DNA of 64,000 bases from Pyrrhosoma nymphula (lineage: Eukaryota > Arthropoda > Insecta > Odonata > Coenagrionidae): positions 74,633,376 to 74,697,375 of the forward strand of contig OY754339.1 in assembly GCA_963573305.1 (NCBI GenBank), in the 5' to 3' direction. The position numbers and the translations under genes are program-made. Positions 1 through 11,387 of this stretch are shown in pieces. Below the pieces are notes generated by a model. It did not search any database, was not told where the DNA came from, and saw nothing but the letters and a program-made list of their open reading frames with translations. The first letter of the stretch is position 1; every line of letters starts with the position of its first letter.

Positions 1-343
1 GAGAATGAACGACTTCGCGTAACATAAAGCCAGGCCATCACAATGGTTTTTCCAATACGTACACTGAGCTTTGGAGAGGGTGACGGTTTTTGAACGCAAT
101 TTTGATTATTACCTTCACTCACTGACTTCGAATTTAAGTCAAATAGAGCTCATTAAGCGAAGTACATTCAATGTATAGAGTAGTATCATAAAGGTAAGTT
201 TACAGCTAATTCACATCATGAGCAAGAGCAAAAAAAAGACAAAACTATATCACGCATTTCAAAACTAATCTTATTTGAAAAGGATTCAATGAATAAAGTC
301 ACCGCATCTTGACTGGCCAGCCAGTACTCATTGATTTAGTGAA
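1..343. other. Non-coding, nothing recognised
   Basis: AT-rich DNA with no convincing reading frame, RNA gene or repeat. Its last 17 bases (327-343) form the left copy of the direct repeat that flanks the small foldback element beginning at 344. Confidence 0.5.
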
Positions 344-447
344 GTCTATTCGGGTTCTCCACCGGGTCACACTATGAATTTCTGCCGACGTTTCGTACAT
401 CGAAACGTCGGCATAACACCATACGCCGGGAAAGCATCAAATCATTC
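344..447. mobile_element. Small foldback element with 17-bp flanking repeats
   Basis: The core is a perfect 13-bp inverted repeat, TGCCGACGTTTCG at 383-395 and CGAAACGTCGGCA at 401-413, around a 5-base loop. Its left arm (CCACCGGGT near 359-367, then the CCGACGTTTCG block) matches the left arm of the 257-bp palindrome at 43656-43912, so it looks like an internally deleted relative. It is flanked by CTCATTGATTTAGTGAA (327-343) and CTCATTGATTCAGTGAA (448-464), which differ at one base of 17. That is consistent with a long target-site duplication, but chance or an older local duplication cannot be excluded. No protein is encoded. Confidence 0.55.
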
Positions 448-464
448 CTCATTGATTCAGTGAA

Positions 465-1604
465 TGGAATTGTGCAGATTGCTGATATAAAGAGTTAAGC
501 ATGCGAAGCATACGTAAAAAATAGCCAAGTAACATGGAAATGATAACTTTCGACAGTATTTTTGCATTGAGAGCAGGGATCAATATAACACACTCGTAGT
601 GACGCCTGTAAAAATAACATTTGTAGTTGGAGTGATGGGTGGTTGGTTACTTCAGTTGGTTGGGACATCAGTGACCAGCAGCATCTACTGAGATTATCCC
701 GAGGGTAGGAAGACAGTGACAGAACCACCACGCCACTCTGATCCCCGTATTGGAATAGAAAAAGTTACCGGACCAGAGGAATAATCACTCACTGAATATA
801 ACAATGACTGTGAAGTGGAACGCACTACTCAAGTCAACGAAAATAAACGCATTTCAGATAGATTTTTCATGGGCATGCATAGAAGATGACGCCGAAGACT
901 ATTTCAGAAATTCAATCCATGAAGCGTGTGTCAAGGAGAATCAAAATAAATATCCATTTGAAATTGATTAGCCTCATCAGTACTCTACCAATGCCCAAAA
1001 AAAATAGTGTAGGCCAAGAAAGTGAAAAATATATCCCTCGGCGCAAGACCTGTGATTTATAACATCCTATAGGCAACCATGAATGAGTCACTAACGGCCA
1101 ACCTTTTAAATCGGTCAGAATTTTCAGGCTTTGATGTTCATCTTCACATATTCCTGCTATCAGGAGGAAGAAATCTTGGTAATACTCAGGATTTTTAATG
1201 CTGGACTTCAAGAAAACTCAAGTTACATCTGAAATAGAGAATACATTAGCCCTGATAAATAGAAGAGAAGTCACCAGCAGTCGTCAATCCGAAGACCGGT
1301 TCTCACTACTACGGCTCTTCATTCCACTCTCCTCTCAGCCAACCCAGGCAACCGACTCATTCCTTCACGAGTCTTCACTTTGACGACTTTCATATTTTCC
1401 CGAATGGTGTTGATCCTTGCCCTCCCTCGATAATACTTCCCATTCATTTCTCCTTCCAATTTTGTTTGGTGTAACTCAAAATGTGTCCTAATTTGTTCCT
1501 GGTTTGCATCTTCTACTTCGCAAAATGTTCGTTAAATTTATTTTTCTCCAACTCCCAAAATAAAAAAAATATCAGAAACTTTACACCTTGTATCCTCAGG
1601 CACT
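465..1604. other. Non-coding, nothing recognised
   Basis: AT-rich sequence. The short open frames here (for example 495-731 and 912-1211 on the minus strand) show no family resemblance, and their codon use looks like translated random DNA. No repeat structure was noticed. Confidence 0.5.
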
Positions 1605-1745
1605 GGGTAATACGACTTGTAGCGCGACGGCTTGTCACCTAAAGGCCTGTGGGTTCTGATCCCACTCCAAACATGGTTGTTGCTCTCAAGAATAATGGTG
1701 AAGTTGGTGAACGTAACCTTAAATTAGAACACAAAAACTAGCACT
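1605..1745 (+). repeat. tRNA-derived SINE head (probable)
   Basis: A box A-like stretch (TTGTAGCGCGACGGCTTG, about 1617-1634) is followed about 30 bases later by a box B-like GGGTTCTGATCCCAC (about 1651-1665). This is the internal RNA polymerase III promoter layout of a tRNA-derived SINE. The flanks do not fold into a complete tRNA acceptor stem, so I do not call a functional tRNA. The 3' body is undefined. Confidence 0.45.
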
Positions 1746-2890
1746 ACCACTAGGAGCTAGTTTACTAGCACTACCACTTGGAAGCGCATTTGTCGCAGAA
1801 GTTTCAAATTAAGGCAAGGCTTTTCGCTCAAAATTAATCTTCTGGACAACTATGCCTGATGGCATTTGAGCTGAACTCCACAGTAGGAGAGGAGACGCCG
1901 GCCTTTCAAAAAAATGAAAATCAAACACTCCCGTTTCTTCGAGACGATAGTAATTTAAAAATATCTTGACACGAGGACTCCGCAAAGAAGTCACGCCCAA
2001 GACATACCCCGGGAGGGAATATTTCCGTCATTAGCGGCTAGTCGTCCGCATTCCCTTAATTGTCGCCATCGCGGCCATTAACACGGTTAAAATATTTTAA
2101 TTCACGATCAAGATCTTTGGGGAGGGAGATTCGAATCTGTTCGGAATTTTAAATACGTGTGCCACGGCGGACACGGGGCGGCTTGAAGGCAGGGTTGAAG
2201 AAGGCGGGGGTTGGTCGCGTCCAGGGGATGGGTGGGTGGGAGGTTAGAGAGGGGGTTGAGTTTAAGGGGGAATGTGAAGGGAGCGGTGGTTGCGCGCGTG
2301 GGCGCGAGATGGCAGTGAGGGCGAGGATGGAGGCCACGCGGCTTTTAACAGGTCACCACCGCCACCTCGCCGTCAAGAACGAAAGCCCTTCGATTGGGGC
2401 CAGCGATAGAGACCGCTTCATCCATCAGCCTTGTCTCTCCTTCCACCGCACACGTTTGCGTAGGTGGAAGGGGGGGATGCGAGATGGAAGGGGGGGAGGG
2501 GATGCAAGGCGTCGGTGATGCCCACAGTGGTGTGAGGTGACCGACCTCCAAGTCCCCTTTCATGCCATGTTGACCGACCACCAACACCCCCTGCCCAACA
2601 CCCACTGCCCACTGTCTCCCAAAAACCAGCCCCACTGTCCCCCCCACCCATCAGTGACGCACAAGTCCGGGAAACGAGAACATATGAGTTCATATTCGCA
2701 ATTAGACATGAAGCGGTGCTACAAAGTTACATCCCATCCTTAAGTACTTAAAAAGAAGCACGAGTACACGATCATAATTTGAAGCCTTGATTAAAACAAA
2801 ATGAAAAGGGATACATCATACACCCACTTGTAAAAAATCAAGAATTGGAAGAAGTGCTTTCACACAATTTGCAGCGAGAGCTTACTCATT
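1746..2890. other. Non-coding, with a G-rich to C-rich skewed segment
   Basis: From about 2160 to 2520 the top strand is G/A-rich, and from about 2540 to 2660 it turns C-rich. The overlapping open frames of 60-119 codons on both strands here are a by-product of that skew, giving proline-, arginine- and glycine-rich translations. No gene, RNA or mobile element is recognised. Confidence 0.5.
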
Positions 2891-3400
2891 TTGCTCTTGT
2901 CTTTTGCCACTTTCAGTCATGGACAAAATCAACTGGTAAAAGTTGGTCGATCGCTCATGAAAATGCTAGGAGATATCAACGATGATCTAGCAAGAAAATG
3001 CGTTTTCATTGAGGCAGACTGTTTCCCATCATATAGAAATATGCAGTGTCCCATTGATCGTGAGTCATTTTTGACCTATAATTTCAGACACTTTCTTTCG
3101 TGCCACATGGATGAAATTTGGTACCTGGGTAGGAAAAGGTCGTAAGTTTTGTTAAGGGTAAGCAAAATTTTATAAATACAACCTTTTGACCCCAGAAAAA
3201 GGTCCGACCAAAAATCCAAATTTTGCCTTATGGGCTTTCAATGTTAAATTATTCTAAATACCAAAAACACAGAATTTCTTCGCGAAACTTTCAATTATTT
3301 GGTTTTTGGGTATATCTGCCTCAATGAAAACCAAATTACAAACAGCATGAAATTTTATTATAGTCGAGTCCAAGTATTAATAATAAATGAATACGGAATA
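2891..3400. other. Unrecognised sequence with a 17-bp separated inverted repeat
   Basis: GTTTTCATTGAGGCAGA at 3002-3018 returns as its exact reverse complement at 3315-3331, about 300 bp away. An 84-codon frame (2891-3145, plus) overlaps the left arm, and its translation resembles nothing I know. This could be an old foldback transposon or a chance match. I assign no function. Confidence 0.35.
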
Positions 3401-6400
3401 ATTATCGATTAATATAAAATAATAATCGATGGGTTATTCTTATGAGACAGCATTAAAACCCATTTTGATAACCCAGGACAAATACGTTTGTAAAATAATA
3501 GCACTAACCATGTATGGATTTTCATTCAAGTTTACAACTCTGAAGTATTTAGTTTTTTCCTCCTGACGCATGATCTAAAAAAATATTTACGGGTCTTCCA
3601 CGAGGTTAGATGTTTCTGGACTGAACGTGGCCAGTCCAATATCTGACTCTGGCCTGGAGGAAAACGCGCGAATATTTTATTTAGGTACGGTTAGAGATTC
3701 GCTTTTCGCTCGGGCTTCGACGAAAGGCAATCATGTGAAAGATGATTCGTTCGATGACGGCTTATTGAGCCTATAAGCTCTCGCTTATTCTATAAGGGAA
3801 ATTGACTATGGGCAAATAGCTTAAGTCGGGAACGGAATGAACACACACTTATGATAGAGATACATATGATCCGGCTTGACAACTAATACGCCACACATAT
3901 CAGTAAACTGGCAACATAATGTAAATTGTACGCATTCCATGATACAGATATTTCATGAGAATTTACACTGATATATGCATTTATTATGTTTCAATATGCT
4001 CACCCATAGTCTTCGTAGTTTAGATAAATCCTGCACGAGCAAATAAATTGAAAGTGAACAATGACTTCTCGTGAAAATTACACAAGTGAACATAGTACGC
4101 AGTGATGCGCTGGGTCAAGATATAGCTCTAAAAATTGAACGGACACAAGAACTGAATAACTGCATCAGCAGATAAGAAACAATAAAGAACATTAAATTAA
4201 TTCCAAAATTGAACTTTACAAAATTATACTACGGGTGGCCTACGGTTGAGCTTGGCCAGCTTTTGAGAACGGGCATTATGGGATAATGATATGCAATTGA
4301 TTCCTTGAAAATGACGTGTTTACGTATTAGCAACGACTGGGTGTTAACAAAATTCTAGTGGAGAAGTAAACAATTTCTGTTAGCCTTGTTAAGATGGCCT
4401 GCCGTAATGACCGGAACAGGAGAAGTAAAAAATATATATTAACACGGCATAAAAATATAATGCATGACTACGTGCATAACTTTTGCATATACAAGAGATG
4501 GGAGCTGGGGATTAGTCGAACACATCGATTCGTAACTAAGAAAAAGATGTGCACTTTCTATCCGAAAACAATAATTATATTACTCCCCTCGGAGGAGAAA
4601 GAGAAACACATAGCACATATCGGCCAATCAAAGCCCTGAAAATGGACGGCTCTGACGACTGTGTTGTGACTCTCGGGCTCTTTCACTTCGCCCAACTTAG
4701 ACGTGGCACGGCGATGGGATTGGAAACAAGAAAGGACGTAAACGCTAAACGCGCACTGCGTTTCAAGCGATTTATAGAGTTTTATCTGTGGCTCAGCATC
4801 GCATATAGGGTGGGGTTGGGGTGGAGAAATTATGCGGGGGTGGGGGTGGAAATCAATCAAAATCGGATTATTAACATTCCACGAGGGCCCTTTTCCGATC
4901 CATTGTGTGCGTGGATGGATTCAATGAAACGGCCACCTCCGCTAACTAAACATCGAAACCTATCAATCAAACGATTAAATCCTCTTCTCTTGTTTCCTAT
5001 CTTGCTCCTCCAATCACTTCACCCACCACCGGCAGCGCCGCCCTCCCCCTTCAGCCCCCCCTAACGCCCGCCCGCCCCTCCCCCAAACGGGACCGCACCC
5101 CTCCCAGGCTCACCTCCCGCCTCGTTCAATGAGCCATCCTTAGGGAAGAGGAGGATGAGAGGAGGGGGTAGCATCTTCCCCCTCCATCCCTCCTCCCCTC
5201 ACAACCCTCCCACTCAGCCTCTCGCAAAATCTCCCGACACACCCCGCGCTAACCAATACCCAACTCATTCTTCACATTTTGCTGAAGATGATAAACGCAC
5301 CCAACGCGTAAAGAGAGGAAAGGGAAACATTCGGGCAGTTGCTTCTTTTCTTGCGCATCATCCTATGCATAAAGCTTCTTCTCCTTCTCCCCCTTTCTCA
5401 CCCAAAATCCTACCCTCCATCACGGCCTCAAGCACCATCATAACCTTTTCCAATCACCTACTCTGCCTCCACCAGAATTCTCCTCTCCTCACCCACCATG
5501 CCGAGCACTCTCTCACTGTCTTCCTTCCGAGTGCGTTCATCAAATTGTCTACATTCTCATCACATCTCAAACACCTCCGATTTGCTCTCATCCTCTTTAC
5601 TCAGTGTTAGGGTGTCTGTAACATGCACTGCGACGCTCCGAACCAAAATCTTCATCATCCTCTTATGAACTTCCTTTTTACGGTCTTGTCAATAATTGTC
5701 TCCTAATAGTGAACGCTTCTTCCCCTATCGTATTTTTACTTCAAACAGAATAACTTCTAAGCCCATTTTCTTCCAAAATGGTACTTCCTAGCGATGATAC
5801 GTTAAATCCCAGCATCATCATCAACATTCATCATGCCAGATATTATTTTTCTGCTCTCTATTTCAATCTATGTTCGGAAAACAGCTATTTTTTACGAATA
5901 GAATCCAAACTTTAAAATTCATCGCATCATAAGTCGCTCGCCGTCTCAACTGCCGAGCAACCAAACTGATCAGCCCAACTAGCAGGTGGGTGGTAGCCAT
6001 GTGATCACACGCGTCCGACCCGAATTCCGAGCGGTGACGACTCGCTCCCGCCGAACACGGAGGAGAGACCAAGAGGAAAAAAAACCTCACACCACGATTC
6101 CGCATGTCGAAATGTTAACATATGTTTCGGAGATATTAGCGGATTTTTATTTTTTGTAGTTTTGAGTATGTGCGTGGTAAGATGGGAGATTTTCACCCGT
6201 CAGGTGCATTTTGAAACGGCGTGTCATGAAAAGAAAAGGCAAACGACGGTCTCCTTTCGACGCTCGTGATTTCGCATGCCAGCGCACGGCTGCCGCAGAT
6301 GAAAAGTATCGATGCGCCGCCCGCGGTCTGTGGAGCACCATCGCCGGCATCACTTCTGCGACGGAGCGTGAACATCGCCCGACAACGAAAGAGAACGAGG

Positions 6401-7072
6401 ATCAGACCCAAACATTCAGGCTATAAGAGTTAAATATGAGCTTAACAGGAGGTGGCTCCGCATTTCTTCTTTCTTTGTCTCATATTTTTTTCAAATTTAA
6501 ATGTTTGAAATTATTAAAACCTCCTAAATCAGTTAAATAAGGACTGACTACATGACTCAGGGGTCATACGTCTTAAGGGGCCTTATGCCATAAATTTTAA
6601 TTCACTATGGCCCGGTTTCATTATGCCTGGCAATATATTATACGGGGGTGATAAACTATGTGGATACTGATCTTTGTCCGCTGATACATCAAAAACCGAA
6701 AGCCTAAAGTACTACATTACAAATTGGGAATTAAACTAATATCACATAAATGTTAAGTCAACGACATTATACGGATGCTCAAGCTAACCGAACAATATTA
6801 AGCAGGGACTTTTTAAAGTCTTAATACAGAGAACAGTCAGTTTATAAAACTAACCGCGTAGGTATTGCCAATTAACTCGATGATCTAATGGATACGTCAT
6901 TCAAATAAATATCTAAGCATCAGCTACAGAAGCGCTAGAAATAATGAGAACAGCTCCCATCTAACCACTTAATCATACGCATTATTGCTCCAACTTCTTT
7001 AAAAAACCAATGGCAACACTAAACAAGGCAAACGATGAGCGATGCGAAACAATCTGATATCAAGAGCGCCGT
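3401..7072. other. Long non-coding stretch, C-rich around 4.98-5.55 kb
   Basis: Mostly AT-rich DNA. From about 4980 to 5550 the top strand becomes strongly C/T-rich and holds two long frames (4549-5064 and 5155-5610) dominated by proline and serine, which I read as compositional artefacts. The segment at 5900-6400 is GC-richer without a recognisable exon. No RNA gene or element boundary was found. Confidence 0.5.
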
Positions 7073-7141
7073 TATGAGGGAATGAAGCGGTTGGCTGGAG
7101 AGAGAATAGAGTGGAGTGCTGCAGCAAACCAATTGGATTGA
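7073..7141 (+). pseudogene. RTE-type LINE 3' stub (C-terminal end of RT ORF)
   Basis: The frame reads YEGMKRLAGERIEW and then SAAANQLD before a stop. This matches the conserved C-terminus of many arthropod RTE-like endonuclease/reverse-transcriptase ORFs, of the form MKRLA..R..WRAAANQS.D. Only the last 22 codons remain, as expected for a heavily 5'-truncated LINE insertion. The same C-terminal signature recurs at 35436-35574 and, more decayed, at 21456. No function remains. Confidence 0.6.
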
Positions 7142-8615
7142 TAAATACTCATGAGTTTCAGTATACAAACACACTCAATTTTTCAGAATTCCCAATCAAG
7201 CCACAACACGGATCCCGTTAGTTTTTTTTTTGCAAAAGTAGACAGGAATATAGCATAGAAAAGTTTGAGTCAAGTACTTTTTTTTTAATTCTGATGACGC
7301 GCTATAATAAGAAAACTCGCAGCTACAGAGGATACTCCTTACACATAGACATACATAGGTACACACCATTAATACGCATTCACATCGATTGTTTACCTTC
7401 AATTACTCGCAGACGAAGAGAGGAATGGTCGTGAGCCTCGGTAACGCGTTCATTGGAAAGAAATAACGCTGTGGAAGCGGCAATGAGAGATTGCCCCCCC
7501 TCGGAAGAATGCGCGCTCTTAGCCGAAGAGCGGCGATGTTGGTAGAGTCAAATCAGAATAGGTGAGCTAATAGGTGGAAAATTATTCCATGTGCAAAATG
7601 ACGCATGCAATGGGGTAATGCATGGGGTAATGCATGCAATTAGGTGAGGCCCAGGGTGAAGTAAAAGAGATGGGAGGCCCTGGCTGAGTGCGTATTCTAC
7701 GGTGATCTAATAACTCTCTACCCGGATAAGTTGTTTACAAAGTAAAAGCTGCCGTAGAGCTATCCAGCGGCGTTGAGCGAAAGTGGCTTTCAGGTTTCAT
7801 TCTTAACCAATGTTAGAGGAATTTTGATGATACCCGAGATACGGAGTTGCTTTCTGTAGAATGAAAAATTAAAGCATGTTCTGAAGTTGTGAAATATTAT
7901 TCAGTTCAACATACTTAAAAGAGAAGCTAACTTTATACGAGTGACCATGGCGTAGATATTAGGACGAGTCTCTTGTTGCCGACAGTGGTGGCATGACCGC
8001 GGAAACGTCCTAATATTTTTAGTGAGTGCCATAAAATTTATTTTCGTGTGCCTGTGTTTCTAAAACTATATTTATTCTTGTGTTTATATTCACCGAGTGT
8101 GTTTTCTCAGAAGATGGTATATATTGAACAAATGAGTTAAATTTCTTAGGAAAATAGCCGGAAAACAATTATTCTCGGACACCCATGACATGCAGGATAA
8201 ATAAACTGGCCAAAGGGGACAAAATAACTGGCTTGATCCCCCCCTCGTACTTGCGCCCCTGACGAGTGGTTTTATGTACGAAGCTGCAATAGTTGCCAGT
8301 TTTGTGATATTTTATCCAGTGCTCAGAGCAAAGCATTTCCGTGAAGGCCTGGTGAATATTCTCAAATGTTGATAAATTTGCACTAAGCATTGTTTGTTGA
8401 ACTGCGACTGAAAGAGCTACGTACATTGCGCTATTCCAAAACTACAATCACATGATACCTGCACGATGATTCCTTTCTGGAAAGAAGTTATTACGCTTTG
8501 CTTAATATATGCCTTAGCACTCCCAGTTATCAAAAAAACATATTTCTCAATTTGAGGAACTATTCAGTCACTTTCAGAAAACTGACTCTATAAATATTTT
8601 TGAAGCGAATTCTTA
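7142..8615. other. Non-coding, with a short tandem motif
   Basis: Near 7607-7640 a 12-base unit, ATGGGGTAATGC, occurs twice in tandem beside TGCATGCAAT palindromes. Otherwise the sequence is AT-rich, with no recognised gene, RNA or element up to the TA dinucleotide that bounds the mariner remnant. Confidence 0.45.
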
Positions 8616-9401
8616 TACGAGGCATGTTTTTTAAGTAAGTACCGTTTTTAAATTCGGCCGAGGCAGTGCTGCGGTGGGCATTTGGCATATGCACACTTTT
8701 TACCTACATCTGTTAGGAAGCCACAGACGCTGTTACGGAAACATTCGGCCGTGTTTATGTTTGTTTGTGAATATTTAAAATGCCTCCGCCGATTGAGAAT
8801 CCCGCCGACTGCAATTTACGCGCTGTGATTCGTTTTCTTAGAGCAAAAGGCGTGAAGATGGCTGAAATTCATCGTCAGATCAGTGACGTTTATGGATAAA
8901 ACAATTTGAGCGATGGAATGGTGCGGAAATGTGTTAGAACTTTTAGAGATGGCAGCAAAAACGTTTAAACTATCGAAAGTTTGCTCACGCCGGGTACCGA
9001 AAATGTTGATTGCTGCATGATAATGCTCGTCCATCAAACTCAAGATCTCATCGGATCAATTTGCTGGGAACAACTTGATCGCCCTCTGTACAGCCCAGAT
9101 CTAGTGCCTTCTGACTCCTGTATTTGCATTTGAAGATGCATCTGGGTGGTCAGTGCCACGACAATGATGATGAAACCAAAACGACCGTGTTACAGTGGTT
9201 GTCAAATCAGGCGGCAGGCTTCTATGAGGAAGGGATTCAAAAGCTGGTTCTACGATACGAGAATTGCCTTAATATTAGTGTAAATTATTTAGAAAAATAG
9301 ATTAAGGCATAGGTTTTCACGTAAAAATAAAATAGTTAAGGAAAGTGTACTAGTTTTATTTTAATTTCAAAACGGTACTTACTTAAAAAATACGCCTCGT
9401 A
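8616..9401 (+). mobile_element. mariner element, internally deleted, both TIRs present
   Basis: The left end begins TACGAGGCATGTTTTTTAAG and the right end, read in reverse, begins TACGAGGCGTATTTTTTAAG. The inverted match continues through GTAAGTACCGTTTT to about 35 bp. TA dinucleotides flank both ends (8614-8615 and 9402-9403), the mariner target duplication. At 786 bp it is well short of the roughly 1.3 kb of an intact mariner. The interior joins an N-terminal to a C-terminal transposase piece, so the element is non-autonomous, though its ends could in principle still be recognised by a related transposase. Confidence 0.85.
8780..9300 (+). pseudogene. mariner transposase pseudogene (N- and C-terminal pieces)
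   Basis: The ATG at 8780 opens MPPPIENPADCNLRAVIRFL, then RAKGVKMAEIHRQISDVYG before an in-frame stop, the usual N-terminal DNA-binding region of this mariner group. After a break near 9000-9060 the sequence resumes with remnants of the DRPLYSPDL.PSD catalytic block. It ends in a C-terminal part whose frame gives TTVLQWLSNQAAGFYEEGIQ and KLVLRYDNCLN-like text, closing at a stop at 9298-9300. Several stops and frameshifts interrupt it. Most of the middle of the DDD/DDE catalytic domain is missing, so it cannot encode an active transposase. Confidence 0.8.
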
Positions 9402-11349
9402 TATTCAGATTAGGATTGTAGAGAAAAAGCGTAGAAATTCACTGCACAAATACCTTCCGCGGCTAATGAGATAATTAAAATCTGTGGTAAAGGGTACGCT
9501 CATATTTTAAATGGGTCAACGTTTCACATCTTTCGCGCATATTACTTTTTGCACATCATCGAAAAGGATAAAAATCCATCCGCGCTGAGTATGCGCGAAA
9601 TAATTCAAGCCAACGACGTGGAAAAGAATAATTTTGCTGATTTGAAAATAAATGCACGTGAGTTAACTCGATTCATTTTCCGTTTTTTTCTTCTCTTAAC
9701 GGGAAATCATATTTATTCCTCTGTTTTATCGCGAGTGGAAATGGCTGCCACCAATTGCTTTCTTTCACAGAACTTTCCGTAAAAATTAATCGCACCAATT
9801 TATCAAGCGAATCCTCGAATGCGGACATAATCATGAATTTTAGCCCGCAAAGCAACCCTAGTCCCTTTGCCCTACTTTCCAGCTCGTTGAAGAGGACAGC
9901 GACACAAGTGGGTGAGATGGAGAATTCCCTAATCACGGGAATGTAAAGCCGCTGTATAATTTATCACACTCTCTTGGTGGCCATCTCGCTACGGCAGAAA
10001 TGATTTCAAATAATTAACTCAATAAAGGAAGATGCCACGGACGACAAGGACGCTGCTTCTTAAAAAAATAATACTCTCAAGAACTTCCACATGCATCGAC
10101 CCGACTGAGGATCTTGTATACATGAATATTTTTTCCAAATCCTGATTAATTTCCGTTTCCTAATGAGGAACAAGATTCAACTTGACATTCTAGCAACAAC
10201 TCCGGCCATTAGGATTACACTAATAACATTTTGATTTCGGCATGTTAGAACTTTATAATGAAGCAACTCCCAATCAAATTTCATAAAGAAATTTGTGATT
10301 CCTCATACTCAGGTAACTAATCACGTTTCTGGAGGATAAAATTTTCGGTCCAATAATTCAAACCCAGAGAGAATAATTTTGTATCCTGCAGATGGGGTTA
10401 TATCCTCCATATTAAAAAGTAATCCAAAGATGCTTGCAGTGTAACTAAGGACCAACCTTAACGTGCTTTGAAAAACAAAAGGAATTATGTTGATCTAAAA
10501 TAATACATTTTATGATTAGTGTGCCTTGACTATACATTCATAACGATGTTGAGGATTTATCGAATACTACATACTATACCTGCTCCATATTTGCTAAATG
10601 GCTAAAGAAAAATATCGTGTTTAAAATGAAATGTTACTGTCAAGTTTTTTCACGCATTTCCTTTGAAAAAATTGCTAATTTGAAATGATGTTTCACATGA
10701 AATATTTGGTTATATATTGGGCCTTAATTTAATTAGAAAATTGGATTTTGGCTAAAGGAATCTAAACCATATGAGAATATTTTCTCTTTTAAATTTGGTC
10801 AATCTGGACGTAAACGGAAAAATCCATCTCGTGTTCAAATTAAACGAAAATATAGCATAAATTTCAACTCGAGAGGAAATAATGACATGACGGGAGCAAA
10901 ACAATATGAATACGGGCCAAAATGAAGCTGGAAAGAATGAGAACTGGATCAGGATTGGGATTTTACTCAGAGGGGAGTATTGCCACAGTTCGGAACACCC
11001 CCAGAGACGATTCGATGGACCAACACGAATGATTTTGGCCGAATCGTGAATTTCACAAATCCGTTTAGTTCTGCATCTGGTAACTCCAGCATGACACTGC
11101 ACAGCCGCAGTTCTTCAAATTACACAAATGAGGACGGTGAAATTATCGAAAAATAAAAGTAGATTTTGTACCGCTCACTCTACTTTGTTAGAAAAAGTTC
11201 AAGTATCGCTTTCATTGTTTCGACGACTCTACTTCATCATACAAAGTATACCTGATGGCAATGGAGAAGCATTGAAACTTGATTTGCAATTTTTCTCATT
11301 AAAACACAAGAGTGTTTTTTGTTTTGGAATATACTGTGCCACAAAGTTT
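9402..11349. other. AT-rich non-coding stretch
   Basis: No recognisable coding or RNA feature. The 116-codon minus-strand frame at 10752-11102 is uninterrupted, but its translation has no motif I recognise and it sits in unremarkable AT-rich DNA. I leave it as probably non-coding. Confidence 0.45.
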
Positions 11350-11387
11350 CGGCTAACACGTTTGACTAACGCGTCGGCTAACACGTC
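11350..11387 (+). repeat. 25-bp tandem repeat at the LINE 5' junction
   Basis: CGGCTAACACGT occurs at 11350-11361 and again at 11375-11386, directly before homology to LINE copy 2 begins at 11388. Short duplicated filler of this sort is often seen at 5' truncation points of LINE insertions. It may equally predate the insertion. Confidence 0.5.

Noticed and set aside
4549..5064. 171-codon plus-strand frame
   Set aside because: Its second half is proline/serine-rich translation of C/T-rich DNA, and no motif, promoter or splice context supports it.
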